Source: Rhizobium sp. CFBP 8762 (GTDB lineage: Bacteria; Pseudomonadota; Alphaproteobacteria; Rhizobiales; Rhizobiaceae). From it: a stretch of DNA of 64,000 nucleotides. The notes under the pieces were generated by a model, which saw only the letters and a list, made by a program, of their open reading frames with translations, searched no databases and was not told the DNA's origin. Positions 43,241 to 52,010 of this stretch are shown one piece after another (positions within the stretch are counted from its first letter, which is position 1; each line of letters starts with the position of its first letter). The position numbers and the translations under genes were made by a program. The stretch lies in NCBI RefSeq assembly GCF_014841565.1, contig NZ_JACYUD010000001.1, positions 984,753-1,048,752 of the forward strand. The letters run 5' to 3'.

Positions 43241-43515
43241 GTCGTCCCCGTTCTCTTGCGGGACCGCGACATGCGGCCCTGGATCGGGGATGAGTAGAAG
43301 AGGCAGAAATCATGGCCTGACAACAACCATCATGTGGCCGTCGTACTGTGGCGTACAAAGACAGGGAAACGGCGGAGTTGTTCCCTGAGGCCGTGGCTAG
43401 ACGAAGCTCGGGTGCAGCGGAATACTTGCTGCGCCGTGCTTATCTGAGCGCAGCTTATTTGGTATGCATCGAAGCTCGCTCAATGCAATAATTGCTAACG
43501 GTAGCGGGGGTGTCG
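43241..43515. other. Divergent intergenic region of trbB and the inserted gene
   Basis: 275 bases between minus-strand trbB and the plus-strand gene at 43516. It is more AT-rich than the flanking transfer genes, notably at 43440-43500, and must hold the promoters of both. I do not see a clear palindrome. Confidence 0.4.
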
Positions 43516-44259
43516 ATGAAGTGTGGGGTTCTGATCATTGGGTCATTGTTTTGGGACGCCGACACCGCCGGGCGAGCTGAGTGGCGACGTGATCACCTTG
43601 CAATGGAAATGTCCGGTTTGGTCCGGGCCCCGATATATTATGGACGAAAATCAGTAAAACGCGGCGATACGTTCACGATGACGTTTCGTCAGGAAGAGCC
43701 GTCAGGTTTCGCCCGCCTAGTGCCTTGCAAGTGCGACGTCGAAGGCATCGATGATTTGGTAGACGAGGCGCGCGCGCTTTGGAAGGCGGAGGCTCCAGCC
43801 GCAAAGCCAGGCGCAATTGCTGCTAGGTGGGGAAGCGTTGGTGTTTTGTTTGGAAATGCCATCGCGCGCGAGCGGCTGGCGTCGGATTGGAGCGAGCGCT
43901 TCAAAGGTAGTGGCGGTAAAGCGCTGTCGGTCGTCACCGCCGATGGCGAGTTTGATATTCCGTGGCCGAACGATTTGGACGGGAAGCCGATCGAACTCGA
44001 TATGTTGTTGGCCACTGCCACCGATCCCGAGACCAGTCAGCCTGCGTCGGAGTCTGTTGCCGAGGCATGGATGAAACAGGACGGTGGCTACGAAAGGTAC
44101 TTTCTGCAGAATGTGCGGCACGGCATTAGGACGGCAGACGATCTCGCGATTTGGCGCCATATCGCATCGAACCCGCCGGCGTGGATGAGTGCAGCGGATA
44201 GTTATGCGGAAGCCTTCGACGTGTTGCGGAAGGAAGCACAGGAAATGGCGGCTGGTTGA
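43516..44259 (+). CDS. Unrecognised cargo protein inserted between trbB and the copG-like gene
   Basis: Protein of 247 residues on the strand opposite to all transfer genes. The start MKCGVLIIGSLFWDAD... with a WRRDHL segment resembles the opening strand and loop of gamma-glutamylcyclotransferase-like folds, but the catalytic glutamate cannot be placed, so no function is given. No signal peptide or membrane helix. Lower GC than its neighbours and a position inside the tra-trb block mark it as a recent insert at a hotspot. The start is ATG 43516 with GGGGGTG upstream. Confidence 0.7.
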   Translation: MKCGVLIIGSLFWDADTAGRAEWRRDHLAMEMSGLVRAPIYYGRKSVKRGDTFTMTFRQEEPSGFARLVPCKCDVEGIDDLVDEARALWKAEAPAAKPGAIAARWGSVGVLFGNAIARERLASDWSERFKGSGGKALSVVTADGEFDIPWPNDLDGKPIELDMLLATATDPETSQPASESVAEAWMKQDGGYERYFLQNVRHGIRTADDLAIWRHIASNPPAWMSAADSYAEAFDVLRKEAQEMAAG

Positions 44260-44281
44260 GCCGCGATATCACGATGCGGCG

Positions 44282-44716
44282 TCACCGTTGGTCATCGACG
44301 GCCTCAATGTCCTCGGAAATCTCCTGGCGCAGCTTCGGCCCCTGAGCGAGCCGGCGGCCGAGCGCGTTGACGAACGCCTCATAGCGCTCGCCGGCCTTGG
44401 CCCGCGCGGCCTGAGCGGCGGGCTCGGGCAGCGCCGGCGTCGTGGTCACCCAGAACCGGATGAACACGGCCAGCGTCTCGACGGCTATGCCAAGGTCGCG
44501 TTCCATGCGGGCAATGCGCCGGTCGAGCTGATCAAGTCGCTTTGTCGTGACGGCTTCCTGCCGTTCGGCGGCGTCAGGTGACAGGAAGGAGGCAATTCCG
44601 GCTTCCGCGATCAGCGAGAGGGATTGGTCGCGCCGAGCGGCATGCGCGGCGAGCGCCTTCATGACGTCTGGTTCGAGATACACCGACAGTCGCTGCTTTT
44701 TGCGAGGCTTCGTCAT
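44282..44716 (-). CDS. CopG/ribbon-helix-helix family protein
   Basis: Protein of 144 residues with an N-terminal RHH DNA-binding motif (RLSVYLEPDVMKALAAHAARRDQSLSLIAEAGIASFL) and a C-terminal part with a coiled-coil-like segment (TTKRLDQLDRRIARMERDLGIAVETLAVFIRFWV). Such proteins are regularly found between traG and trbB and probably regulate the transfer genes. It lies 8 bases after the traG stop. Confidence 0.9.
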   Translation of the reverse strand: MTKPRKKQRLSVYLEPDVMKALAAHAARRDQSLSLIAEAGIASFLSPDAAERQEAVTTKRLDQLDRRIARMERDLGIAVETLAVFIRFWVTTTPALPEPAAQAARAKAGERYEAFVNALGRRLAQGPKLRQEISEDIEAVDDQR

Positions 44717-44724
44717 TTTGCTTC

Positions 44725-46710
44725 CTAAAGCTCGATGCCGTCGCCGGGATCGAGCGACGCTTGGCGTGCCACCTGGCGCATGGTCCGGTTCATGCGCGAG
44801 AGGCGTGTAGCGTCCTCATCGGCGTCGTCACGGGGATCGATCTCGAACTCGTTTTCGATGGGCGTCTTACGCTCGACGGGTTTCGAGCGGCTCAGCTCCG
44901 GCTGGTGCCGGCGCTCGGAGTCGGTCGTATCCTCGTCCTCCGATTCGGCGCCGCTGGTGGCCATCGCGACCGCTGGCGTCGCCGGAAGAGGGAGCGTGCT
45001 CCAATCATCCGGCCGGGCGGTTGTCGGTTTCACTAAGGTCGGCGGCGTCAGAATGCGCTCCTGAAACCGGCGATCCTCATAGTATCGCGCCTTCTTCGCG
45101 CGGATCGGCGGGGTGCCGGCGACCATGACGATCTCGTCGGCCGGCGGGAGCTGCATGATCTCGCCGGGTGTCATCAGTTGCCTGGCCGTTTCCGAGCGCG
45201 AGACCATCATGTGGCCGAGCCATGGCGACAGGCGATGACCGGCATAGTTCTTCATCGCGCGCATCTCGGTCGCAGTGCCAAGCGCGTCCGAGACGCGCTT
45301 GGCGGTCCGTTCGTCATTGGTGGCGAAGCTAACCCGGACATGGCAGTTATCGAGGATCGAGTTGTTCGGGCCGTAGGCCTTCTCGATCTGGTTCAACGAC
45401 TGGGTGATGAGAAAGGCCTTGAGGCCGTAGCCCGCCATGAAGGCGAGAGCGCTCTCGAAGAAGTCGAGACGACCGAGGGCTGGAAACTCGTCCAGCATGA
45501 GGAGCAGCCGGTGGCGGTTGCCCTTCGCCTGCAGGTCCTCGGTCAGCCGGCGGCCGACCTGATTGAGGATGAGACGGATCAGCGGCTTGGTGCGGTTGAT
45601 GTCCGAGGGCGGCACGACGAGGTAGAGCGTGGTCGGATGCTTACCGCCGACGATATCCACGATGCGCCAGTCGCAGCGGCGTGTGACTTCGGCGACGACG
45701 GGATCACGATAGAGGCCGAGGAATGACATCGCGGTCGACAACACGCCCGACCGCTCGTTGTCGGATTTGTTCAGCAGCTCGCGCGCGGCGCTGGCGATTA
45801 CCGGATGCGGGCCAGCCTCGCCGAGATGGGCTGTCTTCATCATGGCGGCGAGCGTGGACTCGATCGGCCGCTTCGGATCGGAGAGGAAGGCGGCGACGCC
45901 GGCCAGGGTCTTGTCGGCCTCGGCGTAGAGGACGTGTAGGATCGCGCCGACCAGCAAAGCGTGGCTGGTCTTCTCCCAGTGATTTCGCTTCTCCAGCGAC
46001 CCCTCCGGGTCGACCAGAATGTCGGCGATGTTCTGAACGTCGCGGACCTCCCATTCGCCGCGGCGCACCTCGAGCAGCGGATTGTAGGCCGCGGATTTCG
46101 TATTGGTGGGATCGAACAGCAGCACGCGACCATGGCGGGCGCGATAGCCCGCCGTGAGCGTCCAGTTCTCACCCTTGATGTCATGGACGATGGCGGAGCC
46201 CGGCCAGGTCAGCAGCGACGGCACGACCAGGCCGACGCCCTTGCCGGAACGCGTGGGCGCGAAGCACAGCACATGCTCGGGACCGTCGTGGCGGAGATAG
46301 TCGCGATCGAACTTCCCGAGCACCACGCCGTCCGCGCCAAGCAGCCCGGCGGCGCGCACTTCGCCGGCGACGGCCCATCGGGCGGAGCCGAACGTCTCGG
46401 CGTTCTTGGCTTCACGCGCCCGCCAGACCGACATGCCGATCGCGACGGCAATGGACATGAAGCCGCCTGAGGCGGCGATATAGGCGCCCTCAATGAAGAT
46501 CGGCGGTGCATAGGCATCGTAGAAGTACCACCACCAGAAGAAGGCGGGCGGATAGTAGATCGGCCAGCCGGCCAGCTCGAACCAAGGAAGTCCGAGCTGC
46601 GGCTGAAAGCCGAGTCGCCAGGCCGTCCACTGCGTTGCCGCCCAGGTCGTCATCAACACGATCAAGGCGACGGTGAGGATCTGGCCCCAGAGGATTTTGG
46701 TCGCCGACAT
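44725..46710 (-). CDS. traG: TraG/VirD4-family coupling protein
   Basis: Protein of 661 residues that brings the relaxase-DNA complex to the secretion channel. Two N-terminal membrane segments (LTVALIVLMTTWAATQW and IYIAASGGFMSIAVAIGMSV-like region) precede the cytoplasmic ATPase domain with Walker A CFAPTRSGKGVG and Walker B LLLMLDEFPALG, and the ITQSLNQIEKAYG motif. The C-terminal 100 residues are charged and less conserved. ATG 46710 has AAAGGAG upstream; it follows the relaxase gene by 25 bases. Confidence 0.96.
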   Translation of the reverse strand: MSATKILWGQILTVALIVLMTTWAATQWTAWRLGFQPQLGLPWFELAGWPIYYPPAFFWWWYFYDAYAPPIFIEGAYIAASGGFMSIAVAIGMSVWRAREAKNAETFGSARWAVAGEVRAAGLLGADGVVLGKFDRDYLRHDGPEHVLCFAPTRSGKGVGLVVPSLLTWPGSAIVHDIKGENWTLTAGYRARHGRVLLFDPTNTKSAAYNPLLEVRRGEWEVRDVQNIADILVDPEGSLEKRNHWEKTSHALLVGAILHVLYAEADKTLAGVAAFLSDPKRPIESTLAAMMKTAHLGEAGPHPVIASAARELLNKSDNERSGVLSTAMSFLGLYRDPVVAEVTRRCDWRIVDIVGGKHPTTLYLVVPPSDINRTKPLIRLILNQVGRRLTEDLQAKGNRHRLLLMLDEFPALGRLDFFESALAFMAGYGLKAFLITQSLNQIEKAYGPNNSILDNCHVRVSFATNDERTAKRVSDALGTATEMRAMKNYAGHRLSPWLGHMMVSRSETARQLMTPGEIMQLPPADEIVMVAGTPPIRAKKARYYEDRRFQERILTPPTLVKPTTARPDDWSTLPLPATPAVAMATSGAESEDEDTTDSERRHQPELSRSKPVERKTPIENEFEIDPRDDADEDATRLSRMNRTMRQVARQASLDPGDGIEL

Positions 46711-46735
46711 GGCGTGCACTCCTTTCTTGATTGGG

Positions 46736-48475
46736 CTACATGCCGAGGCTGCGGTTGCGGCCGAAACTCCAGTCGACGCCACCGGCACCGCGCGACACGC
46801 CGGAGACGTGCTGACCGATCTGGCGTTCGAGGGATGGCGACCAGGGCACAAGCTGGAAGCCGAGACCGTCGTCGATCATGGCGAAACGGCCCGACGCGAG
46901 CGCGAAGCGCTGGCGATAGGTGCCCGCCACATACTCGCCCGTTCCAGCCTTCGCGAATTGCCGGCCGGTTTCCGCCGCAAGCTTCTCGCCCAACGCCTCC
47001 ACCTCGCGCTGGCGCAGCGTTTCGATCAGGCCGGGTGAGAAACTGACGCCGCGCGTCTGCCGCTCGGCGAGGCCCTGGCCAACGAGATGTTCGGCCCGCC
47101 GGTCCATCGCGTGGCGAACCTCGGCCCCGAAGCCGCCACCGCCAAGTGCGACGGGATCGCGGGCGATTGCCTGCCGGTCGAGCCAGGTGGCGCCGGTCGC
47201 ATTGACCTGTCGTTCGACGTCGAGATCGGAGCGGATGGCGAGCGCGACGCGACGTCGTCCCTGCGCGTCGTCGAACTTGCGCAGTTCGACGATCGAGCCC
47301 GGCGCGCTGTCGCCGGCGGCGTCGAGGTCAGCCAGCTTTATGTGATGGGTGCGGCCGTCCGTACCGTCGACCACGGCATAAGCCGTACCCTTCAGCTCGT
47401 CGTCGAGGCCGCGATCGACCAGCCGGCCGATGACGGGATCGTCGAGGCTTTCGCCGGCGAGCACATAGCTGGCCGCGCCGCGCTCGATGCCGCGCTCAGT
47501 CAGTCCGCGATGGATGCGTTTGATGATATCGCCGCGCTCGCCCAGCTCACGCAGCGTTGCCTCGGCATTCTCCGATACGACCCATTGGCCGGGGCCGACC
47601 TGATCCGCAAGGCCGAGCGTCTCCAGCTTCCGCAGCCGGCCAACCTTCATCGCATGGAATTCGTCTGGCTGGCGGTCAGCGTGAGGGGCTAGATCGACGA
47701 CGCCGGTGCGATAGGCGTCGCGCGAAAGCTGGCGGTCGAGATTGGTCCAGCGTTCCGACTCGATCTGGCGTTGGAGATTGCGGCGGATCTCGTGATCGGT
47801 GCGCGGCCCCAGCTCCTGGGTGACGAGATCCTGCGCGCGGGCGCGCATGCCTTCCTTGATGTAGTCGCGGGAGATGACGAGGTCCTGGCCGTCATCGGTG
47901 CGCCCGCGCAGGATGATGTGGACGTGCGGATTATCCGTGTTCCAGTGATCGACACCGACCCAGTCGAGCTTGGTGCCAAGGTCCTTCTCCATCTGCCCCA
48001 TCAGGTCGCGGGCATAGGTCTTGACGTCGGACATCTCGGTCGCGTCCTCGGGCGAGACGATGAAGCGGAAATGATGGCGGTCGTCCTGGGTGCGCTCGGC
48101 GAAGGCCTTGGGATCGGCGTCCTCGGTCTCAGGACCGAACAGCCGCGCCTTCTCCCCGTCCCGGGTGACACCCTCGCGCCGGAGGTAGCTGAGGTGGGCG
48201 GAAAGCGGCGCGGCCCGCGCGCTATGACGGACGACGCGCGTCTTGATGACGGTGTTGCGCGATCGGCTGGTGAGCAGCCGGTTGGCCTGGACGGTCGCGC
48301 GCTGGCCGCGCCCGAAACGCGAGCGGTTGCCCGAGCTGATCTGGCCGGAGCGCGAGACCCGGCCGCCGGCGCGCTGCGCGGCCGCGAGCGCCTGGGCGAT
48401 GAAGGGCCGCGCCTGCTGAGCCCGGGTCGAGCGGATGCGGCCTGGCCGGATGCGGAAATCGTCCTCGCCGCTCAT
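46736..48475 (-). CDS. rlxS: VirD2-like relaxase (DUF3363 family)
   Basis: Protein of 579 residues that nicks oriT and leads the transferred strand. The N-terminal relaxase domain has the histidine triad motif WNTDNPHVHIILRG (about residues 190-205) and upstream HLSYLRREG with the likely catalytic-tyrosine region. The C-terminal half is the DUF3363 domain. It matches the RlxS relaxases of alphaproteobacterial elements. It starts at ATG 48475, and the 244 bases upstream are the best oriT candidate. Confidence 0.93.
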   Translation of the reverse strand: MSGEDDFRIRPGRIRSTRAQQARPFIAQALAAAQRAGGRVSRSGQISSGNRSRFGRGQRATVQANRLLTSRSRNTVIKTRVVRHSARAAPLSAHLSYLRREGVTRDGEKARLFGPETEDADPKAFAERTQDDRHHFRFIVSPEDATEMSDVKTYARDLMGQMEKDLGTKLDWVGVDHWNTDNPHVHIILRGRTDDGQDLVISRDYIKEGMRARAQDLVTQELGPRTDHEIRRNLQRQIESERWTNLDRQLSRDAYRTGVVDLAPHADRQPDEFHAMKVGRLRKLETLGLADQVGPGQWVVSENAEATLRELGERGDIIKRIHRGLTERGIERGAASYVLAGESLDDPVIGRLVDRGLDDELKGTAYAVVDGTDGRTHHIKLADLDAAGDSAPGSIVELRKFDDAQGRRRVALAIRSDLDVERQVNATGATWLDRQAIARDPVALGGGGFGAEVRHAMDRRAEHLVGQGLAERQTRGVSFSPGLIETLRQREVEALGEKLAAETGRQFAKAGTGEYVAGTYRQRFALASGRFAMIDDGLGFQLVPWSPSLERQIGQHVSGVSRGAGGVDWSFGRNRSLGM

Positions 48476-48485
48476 GGCCGAGGCT

Positions 48486-48650
48486 CCGCACATCGCGCAA
48501 TAGCGCGGAAATCCTTGGCGAAATGGCGAGTACGCAGGCTGCGCCGATCCGGCGCACCTCGCGAAAACGCGCCATAAGCCCCTGAAAACACACAACCGCA
48601 CCAAGCCGCACATCGCGCGCTTTTATCTCGCCATCGTGCGGTTGTGTTGC
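48486..48650. other. Candidate origin of transfer (oriT)
   Basis: The region between relaxase and transglycosylase genes has a perfect 12-bp inverted repeat, ACACAACCGCAC (48590-48601) and GTGCGGTTGTGT (48636-48647), with a 34-base AT-richer centre. It also has a 13-base direct repeat CCGCACATCGCGC (48486-48498 and 48606-48618). Inverted repeats next to the relaxase gene are the usual mark of oriT; the nick site is not identified. Confidence 0.6.
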
Positions 48651-48719
48651 CTGCTCCTCCTTCCCGGACCGCCCATCGCCCGCCAGAGCACGCTAATCCA
48701 CGATATGGCGCGAACGTGG

Positions 48720-49481
48720 TCATCGCGGCCCTCCATCGGCATTGCGGGCGACGAACAGGCCTCCGGACCGCGGAGCTGTCGTGGTGACATCGCGCGCCGG
48801 GGTCACAGCCGGAGTGTCATTGGGAGCGCCATCGCCGGACGTCAAAGCGGCCGTGGGCGCGCGTTCGGACTGCACGATGAAGAGCGGCGCGCGCGTCCAG
48901 GCGTTGGGATCGACTGCCGCGACCGCGACGGGAGCAAGGGTATCCGCGCCGCTGATGATGGGCGCGAGCGTGGCGACATAGGCGCGGGTTTCGGTCGGCA
49001 ATGGTCGACCAGCGAGATACTCTTCATAGCGGCCAGGACCTGCATTATAGGCTGCCAGAAACCCCGGCGAACCATAGCGGTCGTGCATCTCGCGGAGATA
49101 AGCCGCGCCTGCCAAAATGTTGTCGCGTGGATCGTAAGGATTCGCGCCCAGCCGGTGACGGGCGCGCAGGTCAGCCCATGTGGCGGGCATGACCTGCATC
49201 AGGCCCACCGCGCCGGCTGACGAGATCGCCCGCACGTCGCCAGCGCTTTCCACGCGCATGACGGCGCGTATCCAGTGCTCGGGAACGCCGAACCGTTGCG
49301 CGGCCTCGGCGATGAATGTGGCGTAGGGATCGACGCGAGAGGGCCGCTCGGCCGACACGGTCTGCGCACTCGCATTGGCGCAGAGCGGCGCGGTGAGCAG
49401 CAGGCCGGAAAGGAGAAGGAGGACTGTGCGCCGGGCGGTGTTTGACCGCCCGGCGACAGCTTTGGGGAGCGGGACCGACAT
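48720..49481 (-). CDS. Lytic transglycosylase of the transfer system
   Basis: Exported protein of 253 residues: signal peptide (TVLLLLSGLLLTAPLCANASAQ) and an SLT domain with the catalytic glutamate in AVMRVESAGDVRA, plus GAVGLMQVMPATWADL, NILAGAAYL and FLAAYNAGPGRY. It opens the peptidoglycan for the secretion channel, like VirB1 or TraI-associated transglycosylases. A proline/threonine-rich tail follows. Confidence 0.93.
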   Translation of the reverse strand: MSVPLPKAVAGRSNTARRTVLLLLSGLLLTAPLCANASAQTVSAERPSRVDPYATFIAEAAQRFGVPEHWIRAVMRVESAGDVRAISSAGAVGLMQVMPATWADLRARHRLGANPYDPRDNILAGAAYLREMHDRYGSPGFLAAYNAGPGRYEEYLAGRPLPTETRAYVATLAPIISGADTLAPVAVAAVDPNAWTRAPLFIVQSERAPTAALTSGDGAPNDTPAVTPARDVTTTAPRSGGLFVARNADGGPR

Positions 49482-49484
49482 CGC

Positions 49485-49832
49485 TCAGTCCCGCTCGGCG
49501 CGCTTAGGCGGACGGTTCCAGTGCAAGCCCCAGGCGGACTTGTCGCCGGCCGACTGGAAGAGGTTGGCACGGATCGGATGACCGAAGGTTGGATCGTCGA
49601 TGTGCAGCGAGACGTAGTCGCCGGCTTTCTCGCCGGTGCGCTTCCAGCCGGCGCCGATCTCCGCGCCGGTTTCGTTGTTCATGCTGTTGAGAACATGGAC
49701 GCGGAAGTCGGGCGCGTTCTCGGCATCGGACGGTTCGGCCGGAACGATGATGATGTCCTGGTGCAGTGACAGCGTCGTCAGGTGGCCGACGAAGCCATCA
49801 TTTTCGCGCGTAAATTGACCGATCACGGACAT
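49485..49832 (-). CDS. DUF736 protein
   Basis: Protein of 115 residues starting MSVIGQFTRENDGFVGHLTTL with WGLHWNRPPKR at its end, matching DUF736 proteins that are very common on alphaproteobacterial plasmids and ICEs. Function unknown; the fold looks small and beta-rich. A second member is at 55041. ATG 49832 has AAAGGAGAC upstream; the gene ends 3 bases before the transglycosylase gene. Confidence 0.9.
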   Translation of the reverse strand: MSVIGQFTRENDGFVGHLTTLSLHQDIIIVPAEPSDAENAPDFRVHVLNSMNNETGAEIGAGWKRTGEKAGDYVSLHIDDPTFGHPIRANLFQSAGDKSAWGLHWNRPPKRAERD

Positions 49833-49878
49833 GGGTCGTCTCCTTTGGATTGCGGTGGACAAGGTCATGGGCGTGCCG

Positions 49879-50424
49879 TCACCGCGTCGGCGCGCGCCAG
49901 ACGAAGCGGTCGTCGCCGTCCTCGTCTGTGTAGAGGGGGGTGGCCCGGCCGATGACCGAGCTGGCGGGGAGCGGGCCGAAGTAACGCCCGTCGAGACTGT
50001 CGCGGACCTGCCAGTTCATCAGGAACAACTCGTCGTCGGCGATGACGCGGCATCCCTGCCAGATCGGCAGTTCGCGGCCCCGCCTGTCGCGGTCGAGCGC
50101 ATCGCCGATGGCCTGACCATCGACGGTGATCGCGTGGCCGGTTCGGCACACACGTTGACCGGGCAGACCCGCGACCCGCTTCAGCAGCGGCACGCCGCGC
50201 GGCAGATATCCGCCATCGGCAAGGAACGTGGCGATCGGCTCCGGCGCCGCTACAGCGACAAGGTCGGTCGCTTCCAATCCGTCGCTGGCGCTGATCGCAT
50301 AGAGGCCAATCGGCGTGCTCGCTGAGGCGTTCCAGATGAGCTTCGGCGCGAAGGATACGATCGATAGGATCCCCATCAGCATCACCGCGAAGTACGTCGT
50401 CATGACGTATCCAAAGCGGCTCAT
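49879..50424 (-). CDS. traF: TraF-like S26 signal peptidase
   Basis: Protein of 181 residues with one N-terminal membrane segment (VMTTYFAVMLMGILSIVSF), the serine region NASASTPIGLYAI and the lysine region GVPLLKRVAGLPGQRV of S26 peptidases, plus DELFLMNWQVRDSLDGRYFGPLPASSVIG. RP4 TraF trims and circularises the TrbC pilin, which is likely its role here with TrbC at 41928. Coupled to the DUF2840 gene by ATGA. Confidence 0.92.
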   Translation of the reverse strand: MSRFGYVMTTYFAVMLMGILSIVSFAPKLIWNASASTPIGLYAISASDGLEATDLVAVAAPEPIATFLADGGYLPRGVPLLKRVAGLPGQRVCRTGHAITVDGQAIGDALDRDRRGRELPIWQGCRVIADDELFLMNWQVRDSLDGRYFGPLPASSVIGRATPLYTDEDGDDRFVWRAPTR

Positions 50425-50939
50425 GGCATGATCCTCCGACGCAGGAGGAAGGCGCGATGCTGCTGCGCTTCGTAGGCGCGCGGTGCTTCACCGACCGCCA
50501 GACGGTTGTGGGCGTGCCGCCAGTGATCGGGCGAGACGTCGATCGCAGCGATGCCCCGCGCCTCGATGGCATCGATGAGCTGGAGGACGCGCTCGACCTT
50601 CGGCCAGCCATCGGCGCGCAACAGGATGTCGCCGCCGGGGCTCACGAATGGCAGGGTCTGGCAGCGCTCACCCGCACTGACGGCGCGCACGATGTCGAGG
50701 CGCGAAAGCGCGGTGCCGTAGTCGTTGGAGGTCCAGCGAACGAAGGCGAATACGCTGTCCGGCGCGAACGACACGACGCGCCGGCGGCGGTCGAGGATCT
50801 GTTCGGCCGTCTCGCGACCGAACCTGATCCAGAATTCGATCTCCTTCTCGACCCACGTCAACTCGACATGGGTCAGTGCATCTGCCGCAGGCGCGTGCGG
50901 CGAACCGCTGCGCAGCGACGTGGCGGCGACACCGATCAT
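50421..50939 (-). CDS. DUF2840 protein
   Basis: Protein of 172 residues with the DUF2840 pattern (THVELTWVEKEIEFWIRFGRETAEQILDRRRRVVSFAPDSVFAFVRWTSNDYGT). The family is found next to parA and traF on alphaproteobacterial elements; function unknown. The ATG at 50939 overlaps the RHH gene by 4 bases; the much longer frame to 51407 overlaps other genes and is rejected. Confidence 0.9.
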   Translation of the reverse strand: MIGVAATSLRSGSPHAPAADALTHVELTWVEKEIEFWIRFGRETAEQILDRRRRVVSFAPDSVFAFVRWTSNDYGTALSRLDIVRAVSAGERCQTLPFVSPGGDILLRADGWPKVERVLQLIDAIEARGIAAIDVSPDHWRHAHNRLAVGEAPRAYEAQQHRAFLLRRRIMP

Positions 50940-51190
50940 CGCGGCTCTCCTTCGCTGGTGGGGAACTCGCGCTCGAACAGGGTGCGCAGCATCTCGGCGA
51001 CCGTCTGTCCGCGCTGGAAGGCGGCGATTTTGATCCGGCCTCGCATGTCGGCGGTGACGTCTATCGTCAGCCTGGCGGTAAACTCGGCGGCGGGGTCCGT
51101 GCGCGGCGATGGACGGTCCGGTGCCTTGATCCAGCTCTCCGGATCGGCCGGTCGGGACGCGAAACTGCGTTTCGAGGACCGCTCGCTCAT
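50936..51190 (-). CDS. Small ribbon-helix-helix-like partition protein
   Basis: Protein of 84 residues; its C-terminal half (EFTARLTIDVTADMRGRIKIAAFQRGQTVAEMLRTLFEREFP) fits a ribbon-helix-helix DNA-binding fold. Directly after parA, coupled by ATGA at both ends, it is the probable centromere-binding partner of ParA or a repressor of this operon. Confidence 0.85.
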   Translation of the reverse strand: MSERSSKRSFASRPADPESWIKAPDRPSPRTDPAAEFTARLTIDVTADMRGRIKIAAFQRGQTVAEMLRTLFEREFPTSEGEPR

Positions 51191-51825
51191 GTCCCGATCC
51201 TCGTGACTTCGGCGGCGAGCGCGGCAATCTCCCGGGCGGCCGGCGATGTATCGTCCTGTTCGGCTGCGAGCCGTCCGGTCTGCACGACATCGGCGAAAGC
51301 GATGCGCTGACCGATCGTGGTGAGGAGCGGCGGGGGATCGTGTTCCGCGAGCGTCTCGGCGGTTTCGCGGGCGAGGATCGTGCGGGCAGCACAGCGGTTG
51401 AGGACAAACCGCGCCTTGAGGTCCGGTCGATAAATCCGCGCTTCGCTGAGCAGCGTCAGCATCTCGGCTGACGCCCAGCCATCGAGCGGTGACGGTTGCA
51501 CCGGGATCAGCACAAGGTCGGCGGCGAGCAGCGCCGAACGCATGAGACCGGCGACACGCGGTGGTCCGTCGATGACGACATGATCGACATCGCGTGCCAA
51601 CTACGGCGCTTCGCGGTGGAGCGTGTCGCGGGCCAGGCCAACAACACCGAACAGCCGCTCCAGTCCCTCGCGGCTGCGCTGCTGCGACCAGTCGAGCGCT
51701 GATCCCTGTGGGTCGGCGTCGATCAGCGTGACGCGCTGCCCACGCCGAGCCCATTCACCGGCGAGATGGAGGGCGAGCGTCGTCTTGCCGACGCCGCCCT
51801 TCTGGTTGAGGAACGCGACGATCAT
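51187..51825 (-). pseudogene. parA: ParA partition ATPase interrupted by an in-frame amber codon
   Basis: Deviant Walker A ATPase of small ParA type: [19 protein letters not shown] at residues 5-23 and [14 protein letters not shown] after it. At 51603-51601 the codon is TAG between HREAP and LARDVDHVVIDGPP, exactly where homologues continue without a break. One base change of a sense codon (GAG to TAG would do) explains it. Downstream the frame continues normally (ADLVLIPVQPSPLDGWASAEML) to 51187. Either the protein is cut at 74 residues, the codon is suppressed, or the base is a sequencing error. Confidence 0.85.
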
Positions 51826-51873
51826 GACGGTCTCCCGGCGATCGGGGACTCGTCCACAGGGCGCGAAAATGCG

Positions 51874-51902
51874 GATTCCGTTAGAAAGATTCCGTAGGAA
51901 TC
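51874..51902. promoter_or_regulatory. Repeated GATTCCGT and palindrome before parA
   Basis: GATTCCGT occurs at 51874-51881 and 51888-51895; the second copy is part of the dyad GATTCCGTAGGAATC (51888-51902). It lies 49 bases upstream of parA and probably is the operator or centromere bound by the RHH protein. Confidence 0.55.
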
Positions 51903-51962
51903 TAGGTTAGATAAGTTACGGGGCTCGCAAGCTGCTGATTCAGCGCGAGGAATCGACGATTT

Positions 51963-52004
51963 CGGTCCCCGATGGCACGATAGTGCCGGTCCCTGATAGC
52001 ACGA
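51963..52004. repeat. Two iteron-like direct repeats beside repA
   Basis: Two 18-base copies of CGGTCCC(C/T)GAT(G/A)GCACGA, at 51963-51980 and 51987-52004, with a 24-base period and only two differences. A DnaA-box-like TTATCCCCA follows at 52018-52026 at the repA end. These are the marks of a plasmid replication origin. Confidence 0.6.
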
Positions 52005-52010
52005 GATGAT

